Translations under genes and position numbers: made by a program
The notes under the pieces: model-generated
Told to the model about the DNA's origin: nothing
What the model saw: only the letters and a program-made list of their open reading frames with translations
The model's database searches: none
From: an uncultured Methanobrevibacter sp.
GTDB taxonomy: Archaea; Methanobacteriota; Methanobacteria; Methanobacteriales; Methanobacteriaceae
Direction: 5' to 3'
Assembly (NCBI GenBank): GCA_902782595.1
Contig: CACZNW010000136.1
Coordinates: 1-12,486 of the forward strand
DNA: 12,486 nucleotides
Part shown: positions 6,555 through 12,368 of the stretch, piece by piece
How positions within the stretch are numbered: the first letter of the stretch is position 1
How the letters are laid out: each line of letters begins with the position of its first letter

Positions 6555-7475
6555 ATGAGCTTAATTATTGCATATATTGGAAAAAAAGGATGCGTAATGG
6601 CAAGCGATAAAAGAAAAATCGGATACTTTGGTGATAAACAGAATTTGGACAAACTTGAAGAAGAATTATATGACGGCAGTATAGATAATGACGAAGACTT
6701 TTTAAAAAGAGCGGGTGAACTTGGAATTTCCATAAAAATAACCGATGACGCAAATAAAATTAAAGTAATCGGAAACACAATCCGAGGAGAGGTAAGTACA
6801 AAAGGTGCCTTTGAAACAAAAAGAAGACGTATTTACGGAACAACAAACGGTTATCAGATGCTTGAACTCTTGGGTTCAGAGGTACAGTCAAGAAAGGCCG
6901 GTAAAAGTGGAGTCATTATCTTTGGAAATGAATTTGCAAAACAGACTGCGGAAACATTAATCAAACGTGAATGGAAAGCCTCCCAGAGTTTAAGATATAT
7001 GGGGGACATTTTTGAGGGCATCGTATCGGAAGTCTCTTCAAAAACCCCTACTGTCGGAAGTAAGGTTGATGTATTGATGCAGCAGCCTAATTTCACACAG
7101 GACGAAGCCCAGAGACACTTGAACATAACAATCGACCATGACATTAAGGTACTGATTAAATTCAGACAGGACCTGACAGAAAAACTGGTGCAGCAGAGCA
7201 TCGAAATAGACAAGGCCAATAAAATCATCAATAAGGGAGACGTGGGTAAGGTCGTTTCAATTGACGGCAACATGTTATTTGTTCAGTTAAACAAGAAAAC
7301 ACAGGCTTTCGATGAAAACTGGAAACTGCGTGCGGGTCCGGGTCAGAACGTGTTAATGTTTAGTGAAAGCAGCAATGTAAAAATAGGAGATAAAGTTGTC
7401 ATCGAAAATGAGGAGTTATGCCTTAAAAAGGACAAGTCCTCTCTTAAATGTGATATAATTTTATGCTCATTATAA
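6555..7475 (+). CDS. Connectase-type protein ligase (DUF2121, proteasome-beta-like)
   Basis: Matches the DUF2121 family, whose studied members (connectases of methanogens) are N-terminal-nucleophile enzymes related to proteasome beta subunits that join proteins at a KDPGA-type motif found in MtrA. Seen: after removal of Met1 the chain starts with Ser, then LIIAYIGKKGCVMASDKR. This lines up without gaps with the proteasome start: nucleophile at position 1, Gly at 11, Asp at 17 followed by a basic pair. A helical middle follows (about 100-225), then a C-terminal beta-rich domain (about 225-306, starting KGDVGKVVSIDGNMLFVQL). Length 306 fits the family. AGGAGAT at 6545 fixes the start, which matters because residue 2 is the predicted nucleophile. 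It lies 15 bases upstream of the MBL-fold gene, so the two probably form an operon. The membrane methyltransferase MtrA as partner is inferred from the family. Confidence 0.85.
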   Translation: MSLIIAYIGKKGCVMASDKRKIGYFGDKQNLDKLEEELYDGSIDNDEDFLKRAGELGISIKITDDANKIKVIGNTIRGEVSTKGAFETKRRRIYGTTNGYQMLELLGSEVQSRKAGKSGVIIFGNEFAKQTAETLIKREWKASQSLRYMGDIFEGIVSEVSSKTPTVGSKVDVLMQQPNFTQDEAQRHLNITIDHDIKVLIKFRQDLTEKLVQQSIEIDKANKIINKGDVGKVVSIDGNMLFVQLNKKTQAFDENWKLRAGPGQNVLMFSESSNVKIGDKVVIENEELCLKKDKSSLKCDIILCSL

Positions 7476-7490
7476 AAAAATGGGATTTAC

Positions 7491-8417
7491 ATGAAACTTA
7501 CATTTTTAGGCAGTGGCGGAGGAAGGTTTTCCGCCATTAGCCAGAGAAGAATGACAGGGGGTTTGAGAATTGACAATCTCGGCGGAAAGAATTATCACAT
7601 CGACCCTGGTCCTGGAGCGCTTATCAGAACATACCAGTTCGGATTTGACCCGAGAAACTTAAGCGGGGTCATCGTATCCCACTCTCACACTGACCACTAT
7701 AATGACGCTGAAATTCTAATTGAAGCAATGACAAGAGGAATGACAAAGAGCATGGGGACAATTGTCGGCAGTGAAAGTGTTTTAAACGGTTATGAACAGT
7801 GGGGACCATGCATATCATCGTATCATCAGACAAAACCGGATAAAATAGTTTTAAAACCGGGCAAATACAGTCAGTTAAACAACGTTAAAATTAAAGGAAC
7901 CAGAACTGAACACGGCGATCCGACAGGAGTGGGGTTTCAGATTGATTACAGGGGTTTCAAGGTATCCTACACATCGGATACAGCTTATTTTGACGGTCTG
8001 GCAGATGAGCATAAAGGTGCGGACATACTGATTGCAAGCGTACTCAGACCGGGAAACCGGACAATCAACGGCCACATGTGTTCACGCAATTTCGTCGATC
8101 TGATTAATGAGGTAAAACCTAAGGTTGCGGTAATGACACATCTGGGACTTAAAATGATTTCAAGCAACCCGGTTACCGAAGCCAAAAAGATTTCCAAAAG
8201 GACAGGCGTTAAAACAATAGCAGCATTCGACGGTCTGTCATTCAACGTGAACTACAATAACCCTAAAAGATTCAGGCTGATTTCACTTAAGGATGTTCAG
8301 TCTTCAATTCACAGCACTGACCATTCATTATATGAAAGTGAGAGAAAAAATTCCTACCAGCTTTCCTTCAAACACAATGAATTTGATGAACTGGCAATGG
8401 TAAGAAAACGACGCTGA
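7491..8417 (+). CDS. MBL-fold metallo-hydrolase
   Basis: A 308-residue metallo-beta-lactamase-fold protein. The metal site is intact: HSHTDH (residues 64-69), H141 in TEHGDP, D163 in the SDTAYF motif, H195, and H217 in MTHLG. The N-terminal strand KLTFLGSGGGRF and the HIDPGPGAL block are typical of the RNase Z / phosphodiesterase side of the superfamily. The C-terminal 60 residues are basic and mostly polar. The true substrate cannot be told; nuclease, cyclic phosphodiesterase and thioester hydrolase members all share these residues. It is 15 bases behind connectase and probably co-transcribed. Only a weak Shine-Dalgarno (GGGAT) is seen before the ATG, which fits coupling. Its stop codon directly abuts the aroC stop codon on the other strand. 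Confidence 0.85.
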   Translation: MKLTFLGSGGGRFSAISQRRMTGGLRIDNLGGKNYHIDPGPGALIRTYQFGFDPRNLSGVIVSHSHTDHYNDAEILIEAMTRGMTKSMGTIVGSESVLNGYEQWGPCISSYHQTKPDKIVLKPGKYSQLNNVKIKGTRTEHGDPTGVGFQIDYRGFKVSYTSDTAYFDGLADEHKGADILIASVLRPGNRTINGHMCSRNFVDLINEVKPKVAVMTHLGLKMISSNPVTEAKKISKRTGVKTIAAFDGLSFNVNYNNPKRFRLISLKDVQSSIHSTDHSLYESERKNSYQLSFKHNEFDELAMVRKRR

Positions 8418-9512
8418 TTATTTTTCCAGATTGTTGGGATGAATGAAACCTGAACGGATCATATGGTCTGCAAGAACAATTGCAGTGCTTGATTCGGCCA
8501 CCACTGTCACTCTTGGACAGATGCACGGGTCATGACGTCCCCTGATTTCTATTTTTTTATTTTCCATTTTTTCCAGATCAACTGAATCTTGGCATCTGGA
8601 AATGGATGGGGTAGGCTTAACTGCAATTCTTGACACAATGTTCATTGCATTGCTCATGCCTCCGATGATGCCTCCGGAATTATTGGTTCGGGTTGTAATT
8701 TTATTGCCTGTGATTTGATACTCGTCGTTTATCTCGCTGCCGCAGCGGGTTGCCACGTCAAATCCAAGACCAATTTCAACTCCCTTAACTGCACCGATGT
8801 TCATGAGGATTCTTGCAAGGTCTCCGTCAAGCCTTCCAAAAACAGGGTCTCCAAGTCCAACAGGAACTCCAACGGCCACTGTTTCAACAACACCTCCAAT
8901 GGAATCGCCTTCATGTTTTTTGGCAAGAATCAGTTCTTCCATTTCACCGGCCGCTTTCAGGTCTGCACAGCGAACAGGATTTCTCTCAATGTTGTCTTTG
9001 ATAGTGTTGAAATCCTGTTTTGAAGCTTTTATATCTCCGATTTGGGTAACATGTGAAACAATTTCAATATTATGGATTTTCAATAATTTTTTAGCTATTG
9101 CACCGCCGATAACATGGCCGATAGTAACTCTACCGCTTCCACGACCTCCTCCGTTATAATCGTAATGACCATATTTCATCATCCACCCGTAATCGCCGTG
9201 AGAAGGACGAGGAGTATTTTTAAACATGGAATAATCTTTTGATTTCTGATTTTTATTAAAGATAACTCCGCAGATTGGTGTTCCGTCGGTTTTGCCTTCA
9301 AAAATACCTGAAAGAATTTGAACTTCATCATCCTCTTTTCTTGGAGTTGTAACACTGCTGGTTCCAGGTTTTCTTTTATCAAGTTCTTTTTGAATGTCTT
9401 CGCTGCTTAATTCAAGATTTGCAGGACATCCATCGACAACAGCTCCAACTGCCACTCCATGACTTGATCCGAAAGTTGTTATTTGAAATTTCTCTCCAAT
9501 TGAATTTGACAT
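8418..9512 (-). CDS. aroC: Chorismate synthase
   Basis: Catalyses the last shikimate-pathway step, EPSP to chorismate with phosphate release, using reduced FMN; supplies aromatic amino acids and p-aminobenzoate-like precursors. The 364 residues carry all family blocks: FGSSHGVAVGAVVDGCPA (14-31), the LDKRKPGTSSVTTPR region with R48, the LSGIFEGKTDGTPI block, HGDYGWMMKYGHYDYNGGGRGSGR (105-128, active-site histidines and FMN contacts), AVKPTPSI and GRHDPCICPR near the end. Length is normal for the archaeal/bacterial monofunctional type, with no fused flavin reductase. The start has AGAGGT about eight bases upstream. It is transcribed divergently from hemB through a shared TATA palindrome. Identification is firm. 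Confidence 0.97.
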   Translation of the reverse strand: MSNSIGEKFQITTFGSSHGVAVGAVVDGCPANLELSSEDIQKELDKRKPGTSSVTTPRKEDDEVQILSGIFEGKTDGTPICGVIFNKNQKSKDYSMFKNTPRPSHGDYGWMMKYGHYDYNGGGRGSGRVTIGHVIGGAIAKKLLKIHNIEIVSHVTQIGDIKASKQDFNTIKDNIERNPVRCADLKAAGEMEELILAKKHEGDSIGGVVETVAVGVPVGLGDPVFGRLDGDLARILMNIGAVKGVEIGLGFDVATRCGSEINDEYQITGNKITTRTNNSGGIIGGMSNAMNIVSRIAVKPTPSISRCQDSVDLEKMENKKIEIRGRHDPCICPRVTVVAESSTAIVLADHMIRSGFIHPNNLEK

Positions 9513-9551
9513 TTGCTAACCTCTTTTAACTTAAGTGCAATATTTGTTTTT

Positions 9552-9569
9552 TTAATTATATATAATTAA
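9552..9569. promoter_or_regulatory. Symmetric TATA palindrome between aroC and hemB
   Basis: TTAATTATATATAATTAA is a perfect 18-bp palindrome in the 110-bp divergent gap. It reads as a TATA box on both strands. It would start aroC near 9535 (leader about 22 bases) and hemB near 9586. A second, weaker candidate for hemB is TTTTAAATAATT around 9580-9592. Confidence 0.5.
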
Positions 9570-9622
9570 TAAGTAAAAATTTTAAATAATTTCAAATCAA
9601 TACATATTAATCAAGTGATAAT

Positions 9623-10624
9623 ATGGAATTTCCTACAGTAAGAATGAGAAGACTCAGAAAAAATGCTAAAATCAGAGGTATTGTTCGTGAAACTAAACTT
9701 GAAAAAGAAGATCTGATTTATCCGATTTATTTTAAAGAAGAACTTTCAGGAATGGAAAAGGAAGAAATTTCATCCCTTCCAGGTGAATACAGGTATTCTT
9801 TGGACAGCGGAGTTGAATTTGCAAAACAGTTGGAGGAAAAAGGTTTAAAATCCATTATTGTATTCGGAATACCTAAGGAAGACAGCAAGGATGAAATTGC
9901 AACTCCAGATTACTCCGCAACAGGAATTGTTCAAAAGGCGGTTAGAAAACTTAAAAAGGAAACAAACCTTGTGGTTATAACCGACGTCTGTTTATGCCAG
10001 TACACATCACACGGTCACTGCGGAATGATTGTGGAAAATGAAGACACCGATGACGGAATTGAAATACTGAATGATGAATCACTTCCATACATTGCAAAAG
10101 TCGCTTTATCTCATGCCGAAGCCGGTGCGGATATTGTAGCACCCTCCGATATGATGGACGGAAGAGTTGGGGCAATAAGACAGGTTCTGGATGAAAACGG
10201 CTATGTAAACGTGATGATAATGTCATATTCCGCAAAATATGCCTCAGCATTTTATGAACCGTTCAGGGTAGCTGCCTGCTCATCACCTCATGCAGGTGAC
10301 AGGAAATCATACCAGATGGATCCCGCCAATGCGGTTGAGGCAATCAGGGAATGTGAACTGGACGTTATAGAAGGGTGTGACTTTTTAATGGTCAAACCCG
10401 CTCTTCCATACCTTGATGTTGTTCGCATGGTTAAAGATGAGTTCATGCTGCCGCTGGTGGCTTATAATGTGAGCGGAGAATATGCAATGCTTATGGCTGC
10501 AATTGAAAAAGGATTTTTAACAGATAAAGCTATTTTGGAATCTTTGCTTTCAATTAAAAGGGCAGGAGCAGATTTAATTATTACTAATTTCGCACCTTAT
10601 GTGCTTTTAAATGAGATGATATAA
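9623..10624 (+). CDS. hemB: Porphobilinogen synthase (delta-aminolevulinate dehydratase)
   Basis: Condenses two 5-aminolevulinate molecules to porphobilinogen, the first committed tetrapyrrole step. In methanogens this feeds F430, corrinoids and siroheme. The 333 residues match the full family length. Seen: the N-terminal PTVRMRRLR block, DVCLCQYTSHGHCG (121-134) with C123, C125 and C133 forming the zinc-binding set, PSDMMDGRV (175-182), the first Schiff-base lysine K205 in MSYSAKYASAFYEPFR, and the second K258 in FLMVKPALPYLD. VAYNVSGEYAM is also conserved. The zinc form rather than a magnesium-only form is indicated by the cysteines. GTGAT three bases before the ATG marks the start. The stop codon overlaps the next gene by one base. 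No other tetrapyrrole gene is in the window. Confidence 0.97.
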   Translation: MEFPTVRMRRLRKNAKIRGIVRETKLEKEDLIYPIYFKEELSGMEKEEISSLPGEYRYSLDSGVEFAKQLEEKGLKSIIVFGIPKEDSKDEIATPDYSATGIVQKAVRKLKKETNLVVITDVCLCQYTSHGHCGMIVENEDTDDGIEILNDESLPYIAKVALSHAEAGADIVAPSDMMDGRVGAIRQVLDENGYVNVMIMSYSAKYASAFYEPFRVAACSSPHAGDRKSYQMDPANAVEAIRECELDVIEGCDFLMVKPALPYLDVVRMVKDEFMLPLVAYNVSGEYAMLMAAIEKGFLTDKAILESLLSIKRAGADLIITNFAPYVLLNEMI

Positions 10625-11499
10625 TGAATGCTGGGGAAATTGCAAAAATCGCACAGATTGCATCAGCCCTTGAGGTAAGCGGATATCCGAAACCCGGAAA
10701 TGTTCACAGAACCAGAGATTACGACGATATGGAATTTGAAGATTTTATCATAAGTGCAGTTGTAATCGGAGATATTGTGCGTGAAGCATGCACTGATGTG
10801 GATGTAGAAAATCCGTTGCTTGGAAAATACATCCTTCAGGCGGTGGCTGAAACCGACAGGTGGATTAAAAACAACACCAACCTTGGAATTGTAATGATGA
10901 TAACTCCAATTGCAGTTGCAGCGGCTATAAGTGATTCATTTGATGATATCCGAAGCAATGTTGAATTATTGATGAGCAACACATCAGTTGACGATGCATG
11001 CGACCTGTATGATGCGATTAATATTGCCGATGCCGGTGGAATGGGTGACCAGGATGAATATGATGTTGCAGGGGATAACGCCAAACAGGAACTCAGGGAT
11101 AATAATCAGACAATGTATGATGTTTTAAAAATTTCAGCCCCATGGGATATGCTTGCCCGTGAAATGACCAGTGACATGCCTGCTGTTTTTGAAATAGGTT
11201 ATCCCACCTATCATGAACTCAAAGAGACCAAATCCAAAAATGACGCATGCGTTTTAACATTTCTAACCATTTTATCACAGGTTCCCGATACTTTAATTTC
11301 AAGAAAATACGGATCTGATGAAGCATTGAAAATCTCAATGATGACTCGGGATCTGCTTAACATTAAAGATGAATCTGATTTCAAGGAAAGGCTCGCTGAA
11401 TTTGACGATTATTTATTTAAAAATAAATATAATCCTGGAACTACTGCTGATTTGACTGCAGCATCTATTTTTGTAAGTTATCTTAAATCAAATTTTTAG
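10624..11499 (+). CDS. CitG-like (triphosphoribosyl-dephospho-CoA synthase family) protein
   Basis: A 291-residue protein of the CitG / COG1767 family. CitG itself transfers the base-exchanged ribosyl group of ATP to dephospho-CoA for citrate lyase, but methanogens lack that enzyme, so the archaeal role differs and is unknown. Family motifs seen: YPKPGNVHRTRDYDDMEFEDF (about 21-41), TNLGIVMMITPIA (85-97), DAGGMGDQDEYDVAGDNA (about 136-153) and PGTTADLTAASIF near the C-terminus (271-283). The ATG overlaps the hemB stop (TAATG), so the genes are coupled. Homologues occur beside DUF447 genes in bacterial methanopterin-linked C1 clusters, hinting at methanopterin or a related cofactor. It could be a phosphoribosyl-type transferase on another nucleotide. 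Family assignment is good; function is open. Confidence 0.8.
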   Translation: MNAGEIAKIAQIASALEVSGYPKPGNVHRTRDYDDMEFEDFIISAVVIGDIVREACTDVDVENPLLGKYILQAVAETDRWIKNNTNLGIVMMITPIAVAAAISDSFDDIRSNVELLMSNTSVDDACDLYDAINIADAGGMGDQDEYDVAGDNAKQELRDNNQTMYDVLKISAPWDMLAREMTSDMPAVFEIGYPTYHELKETKSKNDACVLTFLTILSQVPDTLISRKYGSDEALKISMMTRDLLNIKDESDFKERLAEFDDYLFKNKYNPGTTADLTAASIFVSYLKSNF

Positions 11500-11507
11500 A
11501 TAATTGA

Positions 11508-11541
11508 AAAGGAGTCCTTGAGATTCCTTTAATTATTTTTT
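11508..11541 (+). terminator. Terminator of the hemB operon
   Basis: AAAGGAGTC (11508-11516) pairs with GATTCCTTT (11522-11530), nine pairs including one G-T, around a CTTGA loop. A T-rich tract (to 11541) follows. It begins nine bases after the CitG-like stop codon. Confidence 0.65.
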
Positions 11542-11628
11542 GAGTCTTGATTAATGCAATAATGTCTTTTTTGAAGTGTTTTACTGCATCATATGATTGA
11601 ATTTGATTAATCAATAAAAAAAGTCAAA

Positions 11629-11684
11629 TTTAATGTCTTATTGTAGAGAAGAAATCTCCACAATATTCCACATTAGACATTAAA
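11629..11684. ncRNA. Nested hairpin in the gene-free region
   Basis: TTTAATGTCT (11629-11638) and AGACATTAAA (11675-11684) form a perfect 10-bp outer stem. Inside, TATTGT (11639-11644) pairs with ACAATA (11660-11665), and GAGA (11646-11649) with TCTC (11655-11658), leaving a 9-base single-stranded 3' side. Nested pairing of this kind suggests a folded RNA or a cruciform-forming DNA element. No known RNA family is recognised and the strand is unknown. Confidence 0.35.
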
Positions 11685-11704
11685 ATAATCGATTTTATTT
11701 CCCG

Positions 11705-11733
11705 AAGAGGTTTACTTTAAAAGTAACTCTCTT
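11705..11733. repeat. Hairpin-forming inverted repeat
   Basis: AAGAGG (11705-11710) pairs with TCTCTT (11728-11733, one G-T), and TTACTT (11712-11717) with AAGTAA (11721-11726), separated by a single T/C mismatch; the loop is TAA. It could be the tail of an upstream RNA or one module of a larger folded transcript. Confidence 0.4.
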
Positions 11734-11756
11734 GTATAATTTTATTATTAAAGTTA

Positions 11757-11765
11757 TTATATAAA
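11757..11765 (+). promoter_or_regulatory. TATA box for a structured small-ORF transcript
   Basis: TTATATAAA is a good archaeal TATA box. The usual 22-27 base offset puts the transcription start at about 11784-11788, exactly where the 11-bp closing stem of the next folded element begins (11787). This spacing supports a real transcript. Confidence 0.45.
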
Positions 11766-11786
11766 CTTAACTATTATTTTAGAAAA

Positions 11787-11877
11787 TGGTAATTAAACAG
11801 TTTCCATCATAGGGAAAAGACCTCATGAAAACTTTGTTTTCAAAGCCCATTATAGACTTGTTTATATTTAATTACCA
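11787..11877 (+). ncRNA. Putative structured leader RNA (three-way junction)
   Basis: TGGTAATTAAA (11787-11797) and TTTAATTACCA (11867-11877) form a perfect 11-bp closing stem. Within it TTTCC (11801-11805) pairs with GGAAA (11813-11817), and TGAAAAC (11826-11832) with GTTTTCA (11836-11842). The unpaired-looking ACCTCA (11820-11825) is complementary to TGAGGT (11884-11889), the Shine-Dalgarno of the small open frame that follows. A switch between the two folds could control translation. It fits a cis-regulatory leader or the 5' half of a small RNA. I recognise no known riboswitch class. Confidence 0.4.
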
Positions 11878-11893
11878 GTAAATTGAGGTGAAA

Positions 11894-12058
11894 ATGGGAT
11901 ATTATGTTCTACATTTTATTAGAATCATTATTGTTTTAATAATTGAAGTAAGATTAAACCAATATGTTCCAATAGTGAAGATAATTAACTCCACATCATC
12001 ACCTCCTCGGGAAGTATGGAAAAGAACACCAATGCAGTATGTGGAAAAACTGTACTGA
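11894..12058 (+). CDS. Small open frame, 54 residues, membrane-like N-terminus
   Basis: ATG with a good Shine-Dalgarno (GAGGTGA, 11885-11891). The peptide starts MGYYVLHFIRIIIVLIIEV, a probable single membrane segment, followed by a polar, basic tail containing SSPPREVWKR and ending QYVEKLY. I recognise no family. It follows the structured leader at 11787-11877 and a plausible TATA box. It runs antisense to two other tiny open frames, so at most one strand may be truly coding. Small hydrophobic peptides under antisense control are typical of type I toxins, but nothing proves that here. Confidence 0.35.
   Translation: MGYYVLHFIRIIIVLIIEVRLNQYVPIVKIINSTSSPPREVWKRTPMQYVEKLY
11902..11994 (-). 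CDS. Small open frame B, 30 residues, GTG start, hydrophobic
   Basis: GTG at 11994 with AGGAGGTGAT just upstream (complement of 11998-12007). This is a perfect ten-base match to the anti-Shine-Dalgarno at the 16S rRNA 3' end, at good spacing. The peptide begins (M)ELIIFTIGTYWFNL and contains IIKTIMILIK, so it is hydrophobic with a basic end. It overlaps the end of open frame A by 10 bases, a typical layout for translational coupling. It is too short for family recognition, and chance remains possible. Confidence 0.35.
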   Translation of the reverse strand: MELIIFTIGTYWFNLTSIIKTIMILIKCRT

Positions 12059-12098
12059 TTAATAAACAAGTATTATCACTTAAAAATAATAATTTCAT
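11985..12098 (-). CDS. Small open frame A, 37 residues
   Basis: ATG at 12098 with GGGAGGTGAT (complement of 12103-12112), a nine-of-ten Shine-Dalgarno match at four bases' spacing from the ATG. The peptide starts MKLLFLSDN, has a hydrophobic middle (ALVFFSIL) and ends PEEVMMWS. Its last codons contain the Shine-Dalgarno and start of open frame B. The upstream bases ACCTC (complement of 12128-12132) can pair with GAGGT of the Shine-Dalgarno, which could mask it. No function is known. Confidence 0.4.
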   Translation of the reverse strand: MKLLFLSDNTCLLISTVFPHTALVFFSILPEEVMMWS

Positions 12099-12157
12099 GT
12101 TTATCACCTCCCAAATCGATTATAATTGAGGTCTTTACTGGAATTTATGTATTAAAT

Positions 12158-12168
12158 CTTATTTAAAG
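12158..12168 (-). promoter_or_regulatory. Possible TATA box for the minus-strand small open frames
   Basis: CTTTAAATAAG on the minus strand (12158-12168). Transcription would start near 12138, about 26 bases before the Shine-Dalgarno of frame A. The TTTAAAT part lies in a direct repeat. Confidence 0.3.
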
Positions 12169-12228
12169 CTTGTTGAAGCCACTTTGTAAAATTGCAGTCA
12201 TTATAACATCATATTTAAAGCTTATTGA
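12161..12228. repeat. 16-bp direct repeat pair
   Basis: ATTTAAAGCTTGTTGA (12161-12176) and ATTTAAAGCTTATTGA (12213-12228) differ at one base and are 52 bp apart. They lie upstream of the minus-strand small open frames, where they could be regulator sites, or they could be the trace of a local duplication. Confidence 0.5.
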
Positions 12229-12242
12229 TTTGATATATGTAA

Positions 12243-12257
12243 AGACATTAAAATAAT
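12243..12257. repeat. Second copy of a 15-bp repeat
   Basis: AGACATTAAAATAAT here is identical to 11675-11689. With the T before it, AAGACATTAAA (12242-12252) is also the inverted complement of TTTAATGTCTT (11629-11639). The two ends therefore enclose a 624-bp segment holding all the small open frames. Confidence 0.5.
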
Positions 12258-12287
12258 GAACTCTTCATCATCTATAGTTATTTTTAC

Positions 12288-12296
12288 TTTTTTTTT
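12288..12296 (+). terminator. T-tract, possible end of the plus-strand small transcript
   Basis: Nine consecutive T, preceded by another T run (12281-12285). Archaeal polymerase can stop at such tracts without a strong hairpin; only a weak TGAAC/GTTCA pairing (12257-12261 / 12302-12306) spans it. Confidence 0.25.
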
Positions 12297-12368
12297 GAGA
12301 GGTTCATCGTAGTATGTGCCAATTTTTACTCTATTGTTGCTTTGTATTTGTTTTTTGTGGTCATATTT

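Larger units (their letters stand above)
12222..12364 (-). pseudogene. Possible frameshifted gene remnant
   Basis: On the minus strand ATG at 12364 opens a short frame (MTTKNKYKATIE) that stops at 12326. In the frame one base over, the reading continues VKIGTYYDEPLKKKVKITID and then DDEEFIILMSLHISNQ to TAA at 12222. Joined, the two read like one protein of about 48 residues with beta-strand-like segments. The longer frame lacks its own ATG, GTG or TTG near the front, and no Shine-Dalgarno is seen. It may be a decayed gene, or a chance frame in AT-rich DNA. Confidence 0.3.

Noticed and set aside
8715..9159. Plus-strand open frames opposite aroC
   Set aside because: aroC is unmistakable on the minus strand; these frames are overlapping antisense shadows.
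11483..11620. Minus-strand open frame reading SYDAVKHFKKDIIALIKTQK and onward to a stop inside the CitG-like gene
   Set aside because: It looks protein-like, but it has no ATG and no Shine-Dalgarno (only TTG), runs through the terminator hairpin, and overlaps the end of a solid gene. Lysine/isoleucine-rich frames arise by chance in such AT-rich DNA.
11779..11849. Minus-strand 23-codon frame starting MGFENKVFMRSFPYDG
   Set aside because: No Shine-Dalgarno before the ATG, very short, and it is the exact antisense of the folded RNA element, so its order is explained by the hairpins.
11787..11877. tRNA or known riboswitch
   Set aside because: The three-way fold has no T-loop, anticodon arm or CCA-type end, and I recognise no conserved riboswitch core.
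11629..12257. CRISPR array
   Set aside because: The repeats are only two to four unevenly spaced copies of 9-16 bases, with no regular spacer length and no cas genes in the window.
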